64,000 bases of DNA from Nocardia amamiensis NBRC 102102. GTDB taxonomy: Bacteria; Actinomycetota; Actinomycetes; Mycobacteriales; Mycobacteriaceae. How positions within the stretch are numbered: the first letter of the stretch is position 1; each line of letters starts with the position of its first letter. Below the pieces are notes generated by a model that saw nothing but the letters and a program-made list of their open reading frames with translations, ran no database searches and was not told the DNA's origin. Location: NCBI RefSeq assembly GCF_001612745.1, contig NZ_BDBA01000044.1, positions 1 to 64,000 on the forward strand, given 5' to 3'. Made by a program: the position numbers and the translations under genes. Shown here piece by piece: positions 1 to 13,000 of the stretch.

Positions 1-2
1 GA

Positions 3-1080
3 GGCCGCGCCGTCGCGGATGCCCGCGGCGACGATCCGGCGGCAGCCGGGCCGTCGTCACCGGTTCGGCAAAGAGGTGTCGCAGCGGACGAGGAATCCGG
101 TCCGCAACCTGTCACGGCCGACCCGCACGACGCATCGGCGCAGCCGGGTCCGGTGGCGTCGGCGACCGAGCGCCAAGGGACACAACAGGCTCCTGACGCA
201 GCGGCCGATCCCGAACCAATCGTGTCCCAGCTGGTACCGGCGCAGGCGCACAAGGATTCGGTCGGCGGATTGTCGCCGGACCAGGACGCGTCCCCGACAA
301 TGACGGTCGTCACCGACCCGGCGCCCGCTCCACAACGCGGCGATCCCGGTCCGCGCACACCCGGCGGGGACAGGCCCGTGGACGCGGCCGGGCAGCAACG
401 GCAGACCGCGCAGCCGACGGGTGGCCCAGTGCGACCGGCCGCTGGGGTGCAGCCTGGCGCACCCGCTGCCGGTGGGCCACCCGGCGCTGCCGGAGGCAAT
501 CGGCCGCCACGTGTGTCGGCCCCGAAGAATGCTGGCGCGGAGCGCCCTCCGGCCGTCGAACCGGTCGAAGGAGCGCGCGGGCAGGCCGAGGACGGTCGTG
601 CCCCGTCAGGGTCGGCGACCGCCCACGCCACCGACAATGACAACCGGAACACACCGCCCGCGGCCGCCGAAGCGGAGTCGAAGCACGGTCGCACGGCCGA
701 CGGCACCACAGGCGACGAGACCGCCCGAGCGACGCATCCGGATGAGGCGAATGCACCGGAGCACGCACGCGCGGGCGACGACAGCGCGAATGGGCAACAG
801 GCCAAAGGTCATCCCGATGTAGTCGACGAGGCGGGACCATCGCAACCGAAGCCCGGTGAGTCCGATACCAGCGGAGACGATGTCCCCGGCGGTCGTGCGG
901 GCGACGATGGTGCGAGTGAGCAGCAAGCGAAGACGAATTCCGATACCGCCGACGACGCGAACGCGCCACGACCCGAGTCCGAACCCGCTCGCGCACAGGA
1001 TGACTCGGACGCACCGCCAACCGCTCGCGCACAGAATGACTCGGACGCACCGACAACCGCTCGCGATGAAGACCCCGCCG
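3..1080 (+). other. Giant protein: disordered low-complexity lead
   Basis: Residues up to about 310 are rich in Ala, Pro, Asp, Glu, Gly and Gln with no hydrophobic segment. A short duplication is visible around 987-1065, where PTARAQDDSDAPP-like units recur. No folded domain is recognisable. The frame stays open leftwards out of the window. Confidence 0.8.
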
Positions 1081-4000
1081 ACGCGCGTGCGAGGGCGAGA
1101 ACCGAAGTAGAGCAGCGTAATGCGGCCGAGCGGCAGCAGAACGAGCTGGTGCGCGAACACCACCGGCAGCGTGTCGGAGCGGCGGCCGAGCGCGAGCGGG
1201 CCGCCCTTGCCGAGCTGCAGCGGCAGGAGAAGGCCGTACGGGTGGCGGAGGAGCATGAGCGGGCCACCCGCGTCGGCCTCGGCGACAAGGTACGCGATCT
1301 GTTCGGGCGGGGCACGGCGGAGGATCGGGTGGCCGTCGAAGCCGCGCGGGCCGCTCAGGAGCAGCTCGGGCAGGCTCGGGCGAGGTTGGCCGAGTGCCGG
1401 GATGCCTACGAGGCGGCGGTAGCCCAGCATGACGCCGCAGCCCAGGCGAGAGCCCGTGACCTGGTCGAAATCTCGGACAACGCGGGTGTTTCGCTGATCA
1501 ACGACTACGAGGCCGGGGTGCTCACCGATCGCGACGCCGTGTTCGAGGTAGTTGCCCAGGAGCGGGTACGCGCGGCCCTGGATGCGGGTCGCGCGATCGG
1601 GGAGTTGCGGAACCCCGGCAGCACGGCCGACGGTACGAGCCCGTTCGCGAACGCATCACCGGAGTCGTTGGTCGACACAATGGTGCGGGGATCCAGGGAG
1701 GAGCGCGTCGCGGCCATGACGGAATGGATTCGCCGGGGTGACGACCGGCATCGGCTGGTGCGGGAGACGCAGGCCGCGGCGTTCCTGCTGCTCGAGCACG
1801 GTCCGGTCGATATGAAGACCGGTGAGGGCAAGACCATCGTCATGGTGATGAAGAAGGTGTCCGACGCCATCGATCACGGCACCGCACATGCATGGACCAG
1901 TAGTGATCTGCTCGCCGGTGAGCTGGCCGCCGAGTTGCAGGCATTCGTGGTGCGGCCGGAGTCGGATACCGGGATCGATGTGGTCCGGATGGATCAGGAC
2001 GGTCCGCTGCCGGATCCGGTACCCGGCCGTAGCCGGATCGTCGTCGGCACGAAGGAGGACTACCTGTTCCGCGCGTTGAAGGTCGCGGATTCGATGATGA
2101 ACGAGCTCGCGGCCAGTGGCATGTCGCACCAGGAGGTGACGGCACTGCGGGACTTCCTCAATACGAAACCGTCGATCGATCTGATCAAGGAAAGGCTGGA
2201 TACCGCGGCATCCGACCACGGCCTTGACCTCCGGTACGACCCGTTCCCGGCGGGCAAGCTCACCATCGACGAATTCGACACCATCTTCGACGGCAATTCC
2301 GAATGCGTACTTTCCCCCGGGGCGGCGGAGGAGGCCACACCCGAGGTGGTCGCCGAACTGCAGGGGATCTGGGATCGGCTGACGACCGCGGAGCGCGAAC
2401 ACGGTTTGACGGCAGCGGATTTCAAGAGGCCGGAGAACACCCGGGGAATGTGGGCCGCAGAAACAACCCCGGCGGCGGTCGCCAAGCTGGAGAAGGTGAC
2501 GGGTGGACCGGTCACCGCCTCGGAGCTCAAGCTGTACGCCGATGCCGCCAACGCCCGCTGGGGGCTGGAGAAGGGCACGCACTACATCACCCGGGCGGAC
2601 GAAGGCGAGGGCGCGAAGATCGGCATCCTCGCTCACGAAACCAACGACAAGGCGATGTGGGACAGGACGAAGTCGACCGAGGTGCGCTGGCAGGACGTCG
2701 GTCAGTTCGTCGACCTCAAGGAAGGGCTGCCGGTCCGGGCGAATCAGGAACATTCGCTGCGCATGTCGGATCAGCAGTTGATCGGCAGCAAATTGCTGTT
2801 CGATCCGTCTGGTTTGTCCGGGACCATGAAGGGCGTCGAGGGCATCACCTACGACCTGTACGGCGTGGGGCCGGTGCCGGAGCTTCCGACATTCTATACA
2901 TCGCAACGGGTCGTGGAACCGCCGAAATTCTACGAGAACACGCATTCGAAACTCATGCAGCTGGCCCGTGACATTGTGCGGGATGCACATGTTGTCGACG
3001 GCGAGCAAACGGGCCGTGCGCAGTGGGTCGTGTGCATGGACAACGGCGAAATCCGGGGCGACCCGGATGCCGGGCGGATCGGTCTGATCGACCTGCTTCG
3101 CACAGCGGCGAAGGAAGAACACGGCGAGGGATTCGAGCTGAAGTTCGAGGTGGTCGATGCGGAATTCTACGCCGAGCACGGTGGTAGCAATGCCGCCGCC
3201 GAGGCCCTGGTCAGGCAGAAGATCGAGGAATTCGGGGACAAGGGCACCATCTATATCACCAACAAGGACGGAGGCCGCGGTGCCGACCCGACACCGTCGC
3301 AGGAGGTGATCGATCTCGGCGGTGTCGACGTCAAGGTCAGCGGCGGGCCGTCGTACTCCGAGCGGGTGAACGACCAGGTCGATGGTCGTGGCGCCCGTGG
3401 CGGATCCGGCGACGACCGGGAGCACGGTGGCACCCCGGGTTCGGCGGTGCACTACGTCTCCCCCGAGGACTTTCTGGGCCGGGTCACCGACCACGGCGTC
3501 ACGCAGCAGATCGTCCAGTACCAGGAAGCCGTCCAGGCCCACCGGGCCGCCCAGGAACAGCACGAAGCCCACAACACCGAGGCCACCCGCATCGAACTCA
3601 ACAGGGCCGAAACGGCGCTGCGAAACGCCGAGTCCGACCTGTGGAAGCATGCCGTCCCGGCGATGAAGGACGCCGTCGAGCAGAATCAGCTCGCCTCCAA
3701 GTACGCGAGCGCCAACCAAGCCAACGCCCCGCCCAGGGACGCACATGGCACCGCGACCCAGCAACCCCAGCAACCCCCTCCCCAATCCGCAGGGACAGCG
3801 GCTCCGCATGCGACCGGTTCACATGCGACCCCGCACACACAGCACACCCCTGCCGCCAGCCACAACGGCACCCCCGTCCCGACCGCCGCCGGCCTCGCCG
3901 CCGGGGCGACATCCAACCTGGCTTCCGGTAACCCACCGGTCGCACCCAACCTGCGTGACGAGCACGGCGACAGCACCCTCCGCCACCTCCTGCAGGTGCT

Positions 4001-7000
4001 GGACGCACCCGGCGGACAGGCGGCCGCACCGTTGCTGCCGGTGGCGCAGGCCGTCCGCGACGCGGCATTCGATCAGGTCGAGTCGCAAGGGATCCCCATC
4101 GGCACCGACGTCGCCGACCACGTGCGCGAGACCGCACGAAATCTGTTGAACACCAGCCTGAACCAACTCGATCCGGCGCAGCGTCAACTCGTCACCGACG
4201 CCGGGACGGTGCTGCAGCAAGGACGCCGGCTCGAAGAAGAGCACAGCGCAGCCGTCGCCCAGTTGGTTGCGCAGGTGCCGACCGCCCAGCCTGTCCTCGC
4301 GGCCGCTGCGGGTACCACCGTCCCGTTCGACCTGCTGCCCGCCGGCGACCGCACCGAGACACTGCAGCGGGCGCAGCAGGGCGACCGATCCGCCGCGCAG
4401 GCCTTGGACCGCCATTTCGGCCCCGCCACCGCCCAGGCCATGTGTGCCGTACTCAGCGGGGATGCAGAGCACGGCACCCCACCCACGCGGATCCAGCTCC
4501 TGGCGCACGCCGTCGCCCGCGCCACGCTCGGCGCCGCCGAAGCCGATGGCTGGCAAGTCCCCCCGGGCATCGACATCGGCGACTGGCTGCTCAGCCGAGC
4601 GCTAAACACGTGGCTCGACAGCCTTAATCACCTGAATCCCGCCGTACGCCGACTCGTCACCGAAGCGCTGAGTCCTCAGTCCCGCGGCACTGACCTCACC
4701 GACGCCCAGGTCGCCTTGCTCGAGTGGGTCGCGCAGGAGATCGCAGTGCAGGCGGCCGATTCGACGGCCCGGCAACGGAAACCCTCGGCCGAGAACGGCG
4801 ACCGTGCGAACTCCGCGAGGACGGCCGAGGCCGATCGAAAAACCAAGCAGGCCATTGCCCGGCAGTTGTTCGAGACGTTCGACATCGAGGTGCTCGGACT
4901 GGACAAGCCGGGGATCTCCGTCGACACGGCTCTGTCGATCAGGAATGCGATAGTCGACGGTTTCGCGGCAGGGCAGGAGATCAAGCTCGACGTCGTACTG
5001 GTCGCCCCCATGGTCGGCAATACCGGTGCCTGTATCTGGACTCCCGACGGCATCGAGAAGGACGCTCCGACCTTCATGGTCCTGAACGAGAACCTCTTCG
5101 GTGATCAGGAGAAATTCCGGAAAACGATGCGGAAGGCGGTGCAGGCAGGCCGCCTGATGGCCCCGACCGGAGATCCTGCGTACGACGCCGTCAGTCACGA
5201 GATGGGGCACCTGCAAGACAAGAACGCCCGAGAGGGCATCTACGAAAAGCGGCCGATACAAAAGGAACGAATCAGACACGAGAAAGAAGAGCTCGCCAAG
5301 AAGGCGGAAGATACCGGGGAGGCACGCTCCGAGAAATCGGATCAGACGGCGGAGGTACGCTCCGCAGACTCGAAAGAGGCGCGGGCCTTCGGTTTCCTGT
5401 ACGAGCATTTCGTGGCCTTCAAGAAGGCGGACATGCTGCCATCGGAAATTGCTTTCGATGATTGGCTGGGTCAGCTCGACTCATACAGCAGGAGTAGGAA
5501 GAAGTCCACAGAAGAAGATCGCCTGTACAAGGCCTTCGTATCGTGGACGAATCAATTCGAAAGTCGGGCGGCTTTCGACAAATGGCTGCAACGAGCCGGG
5601 ATCTCACGGGTTACCGGTCCGCTGCGCCGGGTTTTCGGCGAGCAAACAGAAGAAGACGATCGAGCGGGCTGGGTCGATATGAGACTCGTATACGACGCTT
5701 GGCTGCAGCAGCTCGATCCCCACACTCGCAGACAAATACTCACCGGCGAATTCGAACAAGCTCATCCCGATCCGGACGCGGCGACGAAGAGGGACGAACT
5801 GGGCACTTACGAACCCCGGCTGGGCGACCTCAAAGTGTTCAATCCGGCAGAAGCACTGGCCGAGGCGAACAACGCGTTCGGCAGGACCGCACCGGCCGAT
5901 CGCACACATCCCGCCTACGTCCTGCAAGCCCTGCTTCGAGACATTCCGTATTTCCAGGTGTTGCGGGAAGCCGAACAGCGCAATGCCCTGGTGCAGGCGG
6001 ACTATCGCGGTCCGGTCCCGGCCGCGTCCGAGTCCGGCACGAGCATCGCCTCGAACGGCCCGTCCGCATCCCTTGCCGCGAGATGGCGCGCTATGTCCCC
6101 CACCGCCCGCGCCAACTACGCGGAACAGCAAATCGCATACTTGAACCCCGACACCGGTTTCGTGCTCGACGAGTTGGCCCGGCTCCAGGCGGAGCACCGC
6201 GCCACGGTCGCATCGTCCCCGGATCGCACCGCACAGACGCCCGAACCGCCAGCGCCCCAAGGTAATTCATCACGCACGGCGGGGCCCGGACGACCTGACG
6301 GCAGGTCGGCGCTCCCACCGGAGTTTTGGCAGCAGCACAGTCAGTCCCACGCGCGGGCAGCTGTCCCGGCCCCGATCCACCTCGGTGACCCCGACGATGC
6401 GCAGCCGGACCCGACGCAACCCGTCCCGGACTCACCGACTCCTCGCTCGGACACCGGCGGATCCACCAAGGCGAAACCGGCCCACCTCGCCGAGGATGTC
6501 TCGAACCCGGAGCCGGACACCGTTCTGCAGCGCGCGCGGCAGGGGGATGCAACGGCGTTCAACGAGCTACGCGAACGATACGGCAGGGCCGCACTTCGGG
6601 AAGTGCTTGCCCGGCTCGGGGTTCCGGCCTCGCCGACCGGCCGCGACTTGCGGCCGCTCGTACAGGTGGCACAGGAGCTCAACCGCATGGCATTTCGGAT
6701 CGCGGAGGCGCACCGATGGCGTGCCGATGCGGGCACGGATCCCAGCGAATGGCTGCACGGCATCGTGGGAGGTCTGGTAGACGGCTGGTTCGGGCTGAAT
6801 GCCACGCAGCGCAAACACGTCACCGAGGCGGTGGACGCAATGCGGCGTGGCGCGGCGATCAGCTTGGTGCAAAGAGGTGCGCTCAACAGGTTGGCCGACG
6901 CCGGCGAGCAGGTGATAACAGCCGCCGAAACGCACGCAACCGACTCGTCACAGCAGACGGATAGTGGGCTTACCAAGCGTCAGTTCGAGGTGCTCGAGTT

Positions 7001-10000
7001 GATGGCTGCGGATATGACGAGCCCCGAGATCGCAGATGAGCTCGGGTTGTCCCCGGGGACCGTGAGCATCTACGCGACCCAGGTTCGCCACAAACTCGGT
7101 GCCCGTACCCGTGCGGAAGCGGTGTACATCGCACTGAGCACAGGCATTCTCCCCGGCAGTCCCCGCGCCGACGGCGAGACACCCGGTCGCGAAGATCTCC
7201 AACTCACCAGTCGCGAAATCCACGTACTCGGGCGGATCGCGAACGGAGACACCAGCGACGACATCGCTCAAGACCTTGAGATCTCTCCGAGAAGCGTGGA
7301 CCAGTTGGTGGGTCGAGTCGGCCGGAAACTGAGCGCACGCAACCGTCCTGGAATTATGGCTGCTGCCGTAAGAACCGGCGACCTCGCGCTCGCCGACCCT
7401 GCCGACGCCGTCCCGGGCACCGGCCGAATATGGCTGGCCGATTACGAAACCAACGTGGTCAATCGGATCGCGAACGGTGAGACCAGCAAAGACATCGCGC
7501 AGGCGCTGGGCCTGTCCTCGCTCACCGTGGACGACTACCTGATGCGTGTCTGCCGCAAGCTCCGCGTGCACAACCGGGCAGCGATGGTGGCCATCGCCAT
7601 CCGCGCCGGACTCCTGCCGGGGACTGCCCGGACCGCCGTGGAAGTTCCCGAGTTGACCACCGCCGAAATCGATCTGCTCACCCGGATCGCGAACGGCGAT
7701 ACGAACGCCGATATCGCGGAGAACCTCCAGACTTCCTCGAGCGCGGTGGACAAGGCGCTCGCCCGTATCCGCGAGAAACTCGGTACCCGCAACCGACCGC
7801 AGACGGTCGCAGTGGCTATCCGTGCCGGCATCCTGCCCGGCGCCGATACGGTCGAAGCAGCTCCCGCCGCTCCCACAAACCCGGCGGAACTGAGGGAACA
7901 GCATGGGCTCGACACGTTCGGCTATGTGCTGTCGCTGCTCGGGGTATCAGCGAGGGGCGGGCGCCGAAGCGAACGGCTCGCGCGCGCCGTGCAATTGGCG
8001 TTGGAGATCAATGACGATGTATTCCGGCTCTCGGACTCGAGCTCAGGCGGCGACGTCGTCCAGCGATTGCGCGAATCTGCACGGGAAATGCTGGAGCACA
8101 GATGGTTCCACCCTCTCCGCGCCAAGATGCTGGCGGTGCTGCGCTCCGATGGCATAGCCGAATCGGATCCCCGGTACGGCCGCCTCGCCGAATTGACCGT
8201 CACCGAACTCCGGGGACACCTCGACCAGATCGGTGTCACCACGCGTTGGGTGTTTCTCGAGCTGGCGGACAGTCTGCATAGCGGCCGGGACATAGGTTCG
8301 TTGTCGCGGCAGGAAAAGAACAGTGTGCTGCGGATCGCGGATATACCGCGTGAGGAAGAGGTCTCGCCCCCGCTGCAGGGCGCCGCGCCACACACCGCCT
8401 CCGGAGCCTCGCGAACCGGCCGGGAGGAACCCGAACCATCGGCTACCACCGACCGAAGCGCTTCTGGTACAGAGCATTCCGGCATGACCGATCGCGAGAT
8501 CGACATGCTGGCACTCGTTGCGAAGGGTCACTCCCACCGCGAGATCGCCACAATACTGGCACTTTCGGGCCGCGACGTCGGCGCCGCCATGCGTTCGGCG
8601 GCGGCGAAGTTGGGAACCGCTCACTGGGCGGAAATGCTCGAGGTGGCGCGGTGCAGAGGGATCGATCTGAATGTCAGCAGCCCGGCCACTCCCGGGCGCG
8701 ACCGGCCCCGAGACGATGCTGCGGCACGCTTCAACGCCTACCGCTCCGCACTGGCAAATTCCTTGGCGGCAAGGACCGGGGAGTTGGGTTCTGCCGCAGT
8801 GCTGGCCGAGGCCACCCCCGAACAGATCGCGGAGGCCAGTAACCAGCTATCCTCCATCGAGCGACAAATACTGGCGAAACTGCGATCGAGACAACCGATT
8901 CCGCGGGATTCGGCCGCCCGGCCAGCCGTCGCCGCCGCTCGACGTCTGGCTTCGATTCTCGTTGCCGAGCAACACAGATTGGATGTCCAGCTGGCACGGG
9001 CGCTGTCCGAAGCCACCCCGGACCAACTGGAGGAAGCGCTCGGCACGCTCACGGACCTGCAACGGAAGATCATCCGCGCTGTCTTCACACGCAGGCTGTC
9101 CCTCGAAACCATGGTGTCCGGTCTCGGATATCGGGATGAGGCGACAGCCAAGTTGTTCGTGGTCAACACCGTCCGGCAACTCGGACAGCACCTGGCCGGA
9201 ATACCCGTCGCCACGCCGCTGAGTGAGACACGGCCGAGTGGCGCAATGCCATTCGGACATGAGCATATAGCTGGACGAAGCGCAGTCGCCCAGGCACCAC
9301 CCGGCGAAACCGCCTTCGAGCGCGGTCGTCGTGAGGCCGAGGAGGAACGACGGGCCGCTGCCTCACGCATCAGCGAAGCCGAGATCGACCTGCTCAACAA
9401 GGTTCTGTCCCGCCTGGATCAACTCGCACCCACCATCGGTCGGGTGTCCGGTCCCGACCCTGTCGCTATCGACCTCGGGGACTCCGAGGACCCCAGCGTC
9501 CGGGACCTCGAGAAAGAGGAATCACGCGACAGTAGCGCCCATGAACCGATCGATCCGGCAAGTACCCCATCAGGGGCTGGGCTGGGATCGCCCGGCGCAC
9601 ATGTGCCCAGAACCGCGCTGCGGCAGTTGCTCGAGCGATACGTCACGCAGGGTCGCCGGGATAAAGCTATCGCTGTGCTGCGGCACGAGTTCGGCGACAA
9701 GGTGTTTCGGTGGGTTTCAAGAGCCTTTGCCGAACCCCGAGTGGCGCAGGAGGTCACAGACGAAGCATTCGCGGCGAGTGTCGACCGTCTCGCTCAGATT
9801 CCTGACCGGAACGTCGAGGCTTGGGTGGTATTCATTGCGCGCAACCTCATGCCCAAACACGCCGAGTTTGCGCAGTTCCGGCAACGTATCCAGCAGGTCT
9901 TCACTGAAGCCGGAGGCGCGGAAGAACTCCGGCAACCGCTGGCCGAGGCGACGACGTCGGAGCTGCAACGGGCGCTGGAGGCACTGAATGCCACGCAGCG

Positions 10001-13000
10001 CGCGAGGCTTGGCCGCTTCTGGTCCGGCGATGCCGCGCAGTCGCTGCCCCAGGGCAATCGCCCGGCGCGGGACCGCGCGGTGTGGTCCGCTGTCCAAACG
10101 TTCGTACTCGCCATTGCCGCTGAACGGGGCAGGCACTCGACGACCCCGGTTGGCGCGGCCGAGCTGAATGGCTTGCAGCTCCAATTGCTCGGACTTGCCG
10201 CGTCAGGCCTATCCAATGAGGAGATCGCGGAACGTTGGGGGATCTCGACACCCCGCGTCGCCGGACACTTTCTACTGATCGCCCGTCTCATGAACCTCAA
10301 CGTTCGCGAATCGGCACTCGATGCAGCACATCACTGGTTCACCGAGGCCCCCCGCCCGGACTCGGCCACTCGTACACCGCACACCATGACGGTGGGGGAT
10401 AAGGAACTCTACCGCGCTCTCACAGAGAGTGAGAAGGAATTGTTCCGGATGGCGGTGGCGGGAAATACCGATATCGAGATCGCGGAGCGCTGGAAAGTAT
10501 CCGAGAATAATATTGTCGCGCGCTGGCTCCAAATCGCACACAAGCTCGGAATCGAATTCCGCGGCGACCTGTTGGACAGCGCAGCACAGGCAGGCATCAT
10601 TCTTGCATCACGGCCTGCAATGACTGAGCGCCATGAGGGCGACACAGCGAATTTCGATATCACGGAACAGCAGATCGAACTGCTGCACCTGCTCGCCAAA
10701 GGCTGGGTCAGCAGCGCGATAGACGAGCACTGGCATGCACCGCCCAGAACAGCCGAGAAGCAACTGGCCCAGGTAGCCAAACGATTCGAAATACCGGGCC
10801 GGGGCCCAGGAGTAGTAGCATATGCGATACGTAGAGGAATTATCGAAGGACCGGACGACGGATCGGCTGCGGCCGAGCTGAGGCCGAGAGATATCACACT
10901 GATCGGGCTCGCGGCAGAAGGTAGGACCGATCCGGAGATTGCGAAACTCATCGGAAGAACTCCCGCAGCAGTAGGCATATATTTCAGGGATATTCGTCAC
11001 CTACTCGGCGCCAAGACGCGCTCTGAGATGGTGGCTATGGCTATCACCGCAGCCGACTCCCGATCGGAGGAAATCGCACCCGGTCGACGACAGGAAAAGT
11101 TACTTGAACTATTTCCGCCCCCAGCATCCGTGCCGCGAATGCTGCCGGACCCCGATGATCCGCGTTACGCGTCGATCGATCAATGGCTGAAAGCACTGCG
11201 GCGACATTTCAAGATGACGCAAGCAAAGTTCGGCGAGCAGGCCGAAACAGCCACATCGACAATTTCCCGGATGGAGCGGGGCCTGTCGAAGCCACGAGTC
11301 ATCGTGCTTCGGAATTTGCGGGACAACCTCGGATTTCCCAACGATGTACTGGTCAAGGCACTCCGACGCTTCTATGCACGCCCGGATGCGACAGTGGCCA
11401 ATCCGGCAATACAGCGCCGGTTCTGGGATCTGATCGCCACGCGGCGAGGATCTCGCGAGGAAGACGAGATCCATGTGGAAATATTTGAGGAATACGCGTG
11501 GATTGCCCGTGCGGTGGCTGCGGGCTGGGACGAATCGGATGGGAGCCGGGCTGCCGACGACATATTTATCGCCATTCTGAACTTCGCCCCGGTAGACGAT
11601 TTCTCCGATCTCGCATGGGCGACTGCCCGAGGCGCCTGCAAGGACGACTATTTCGAGCACCGATTTCCAGATATGGACGAGACCACCCGGAAACTTGTCG
11701 TCCGAGTGGATACTTACCTCCGAACTTTCGACAAACCGGATTCGGTCCCCGACACCGAGATCGCGATATCGCTGAACCTCGAACTGTCGCAAGTCTCCAA
11801 GGCACGCGCAATTCTCGATCAACGCCTGACCGCGATTCAGCCGTTTTCCAAGGACTTTTCAGGCAGGCTACGGCAAGCCCTATCAGATCTGCCCGATCCC
11901 GAACTCGCGGAACACGCAATACGACTGCGCCTGTACGAAGATCTTTCGGTGACGCGGGTGGCGAGACGTTTGGGAATCTCACCTGAGCAAGTCGAGCATA
12001 TCCTGGGTGTGGCCGTGCCGAAACTTCGGGCCGCATTCGCTGACCGCGATCCAAACCCACCGAGTGCCGGTGGCTGGGAGCGGGAGAGGCCCCGCGGCCC
12101 CCACATCGATCCTGTCGCCATCAACTTCGACGATACCGAACCCACACCGCACACCTCCGAATCGGAAACTCCGAACACGGCACCGTCACGTATTCAAGTC
12201 ACCGATATCACCGCTGGTGACACCACAGCGGCCGAACTCGTAGCGCAACAACTCACCACCCTGCTGGACGGCTGGGCGAACCCCGACTTCATCCGCGACA
12301 TCACCGCGGCCGTCTGCGCATCGGTCCGATGGGGAATCGGCACCATCTCCGTCACCGCCCAACTCACCGGCAGTGAACTGCACGTCCATCTCACCGACAT
12401 CACCGGCGATCACAGCTACGTCGAAGTCGACTGGCACCTGGACCCGACACCACGGCCCGTCGAACGCGCCGCCCGGCCACCCGACCGAGCCTCTGCGGAC
12501 GAACTCGATCTCGCCCGAATGCTGGAGATGTTCGGGGACGAGGACGAAGTTCCCCGCTATCAGCCCGAGGTCGGACGTACGCGAACCGCCGTCGAACAAC
12601 GGCTTCCGTGGCTGTCCCGCAACGAGATCGCGCCGATACTGCGAGCGGTCAGCGAACTGGTCACCAACGCCAAGAAGCACCTCTACAGCAACGCCGATGA
12701 CCATGGACTCGCACCCGAAGAAGTCCTCGACCTCTCCGTGTCGGCCACCGGCGACGTGCATGTCACCGTCACCAACGAGCTCGCACCGGGAACCGCCGCG
12801 AAACTGCCGCCCTGGACCGACGACGAACAAGCATGGGAGCGCGAAGGCGGCCGCGGCACTCAAATCATGATCACCGAAAGCACCGTGGCGGTCCGACGTC
12901 TCATCTTCGCCAATGGCAAGAACACCATCGAACAATCCGTCGAACACTGGCGGACACCCCCCGACGGCGAGATCGCCACAGCCCATCGCCAACTCGGCTC

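Noticed and set aside
153..155. GTG at 153 as the true start of the giant gene
   Set aside because: The frame is open upstream to base 3 with the same composition, and no ribosome site precedes the GTG.
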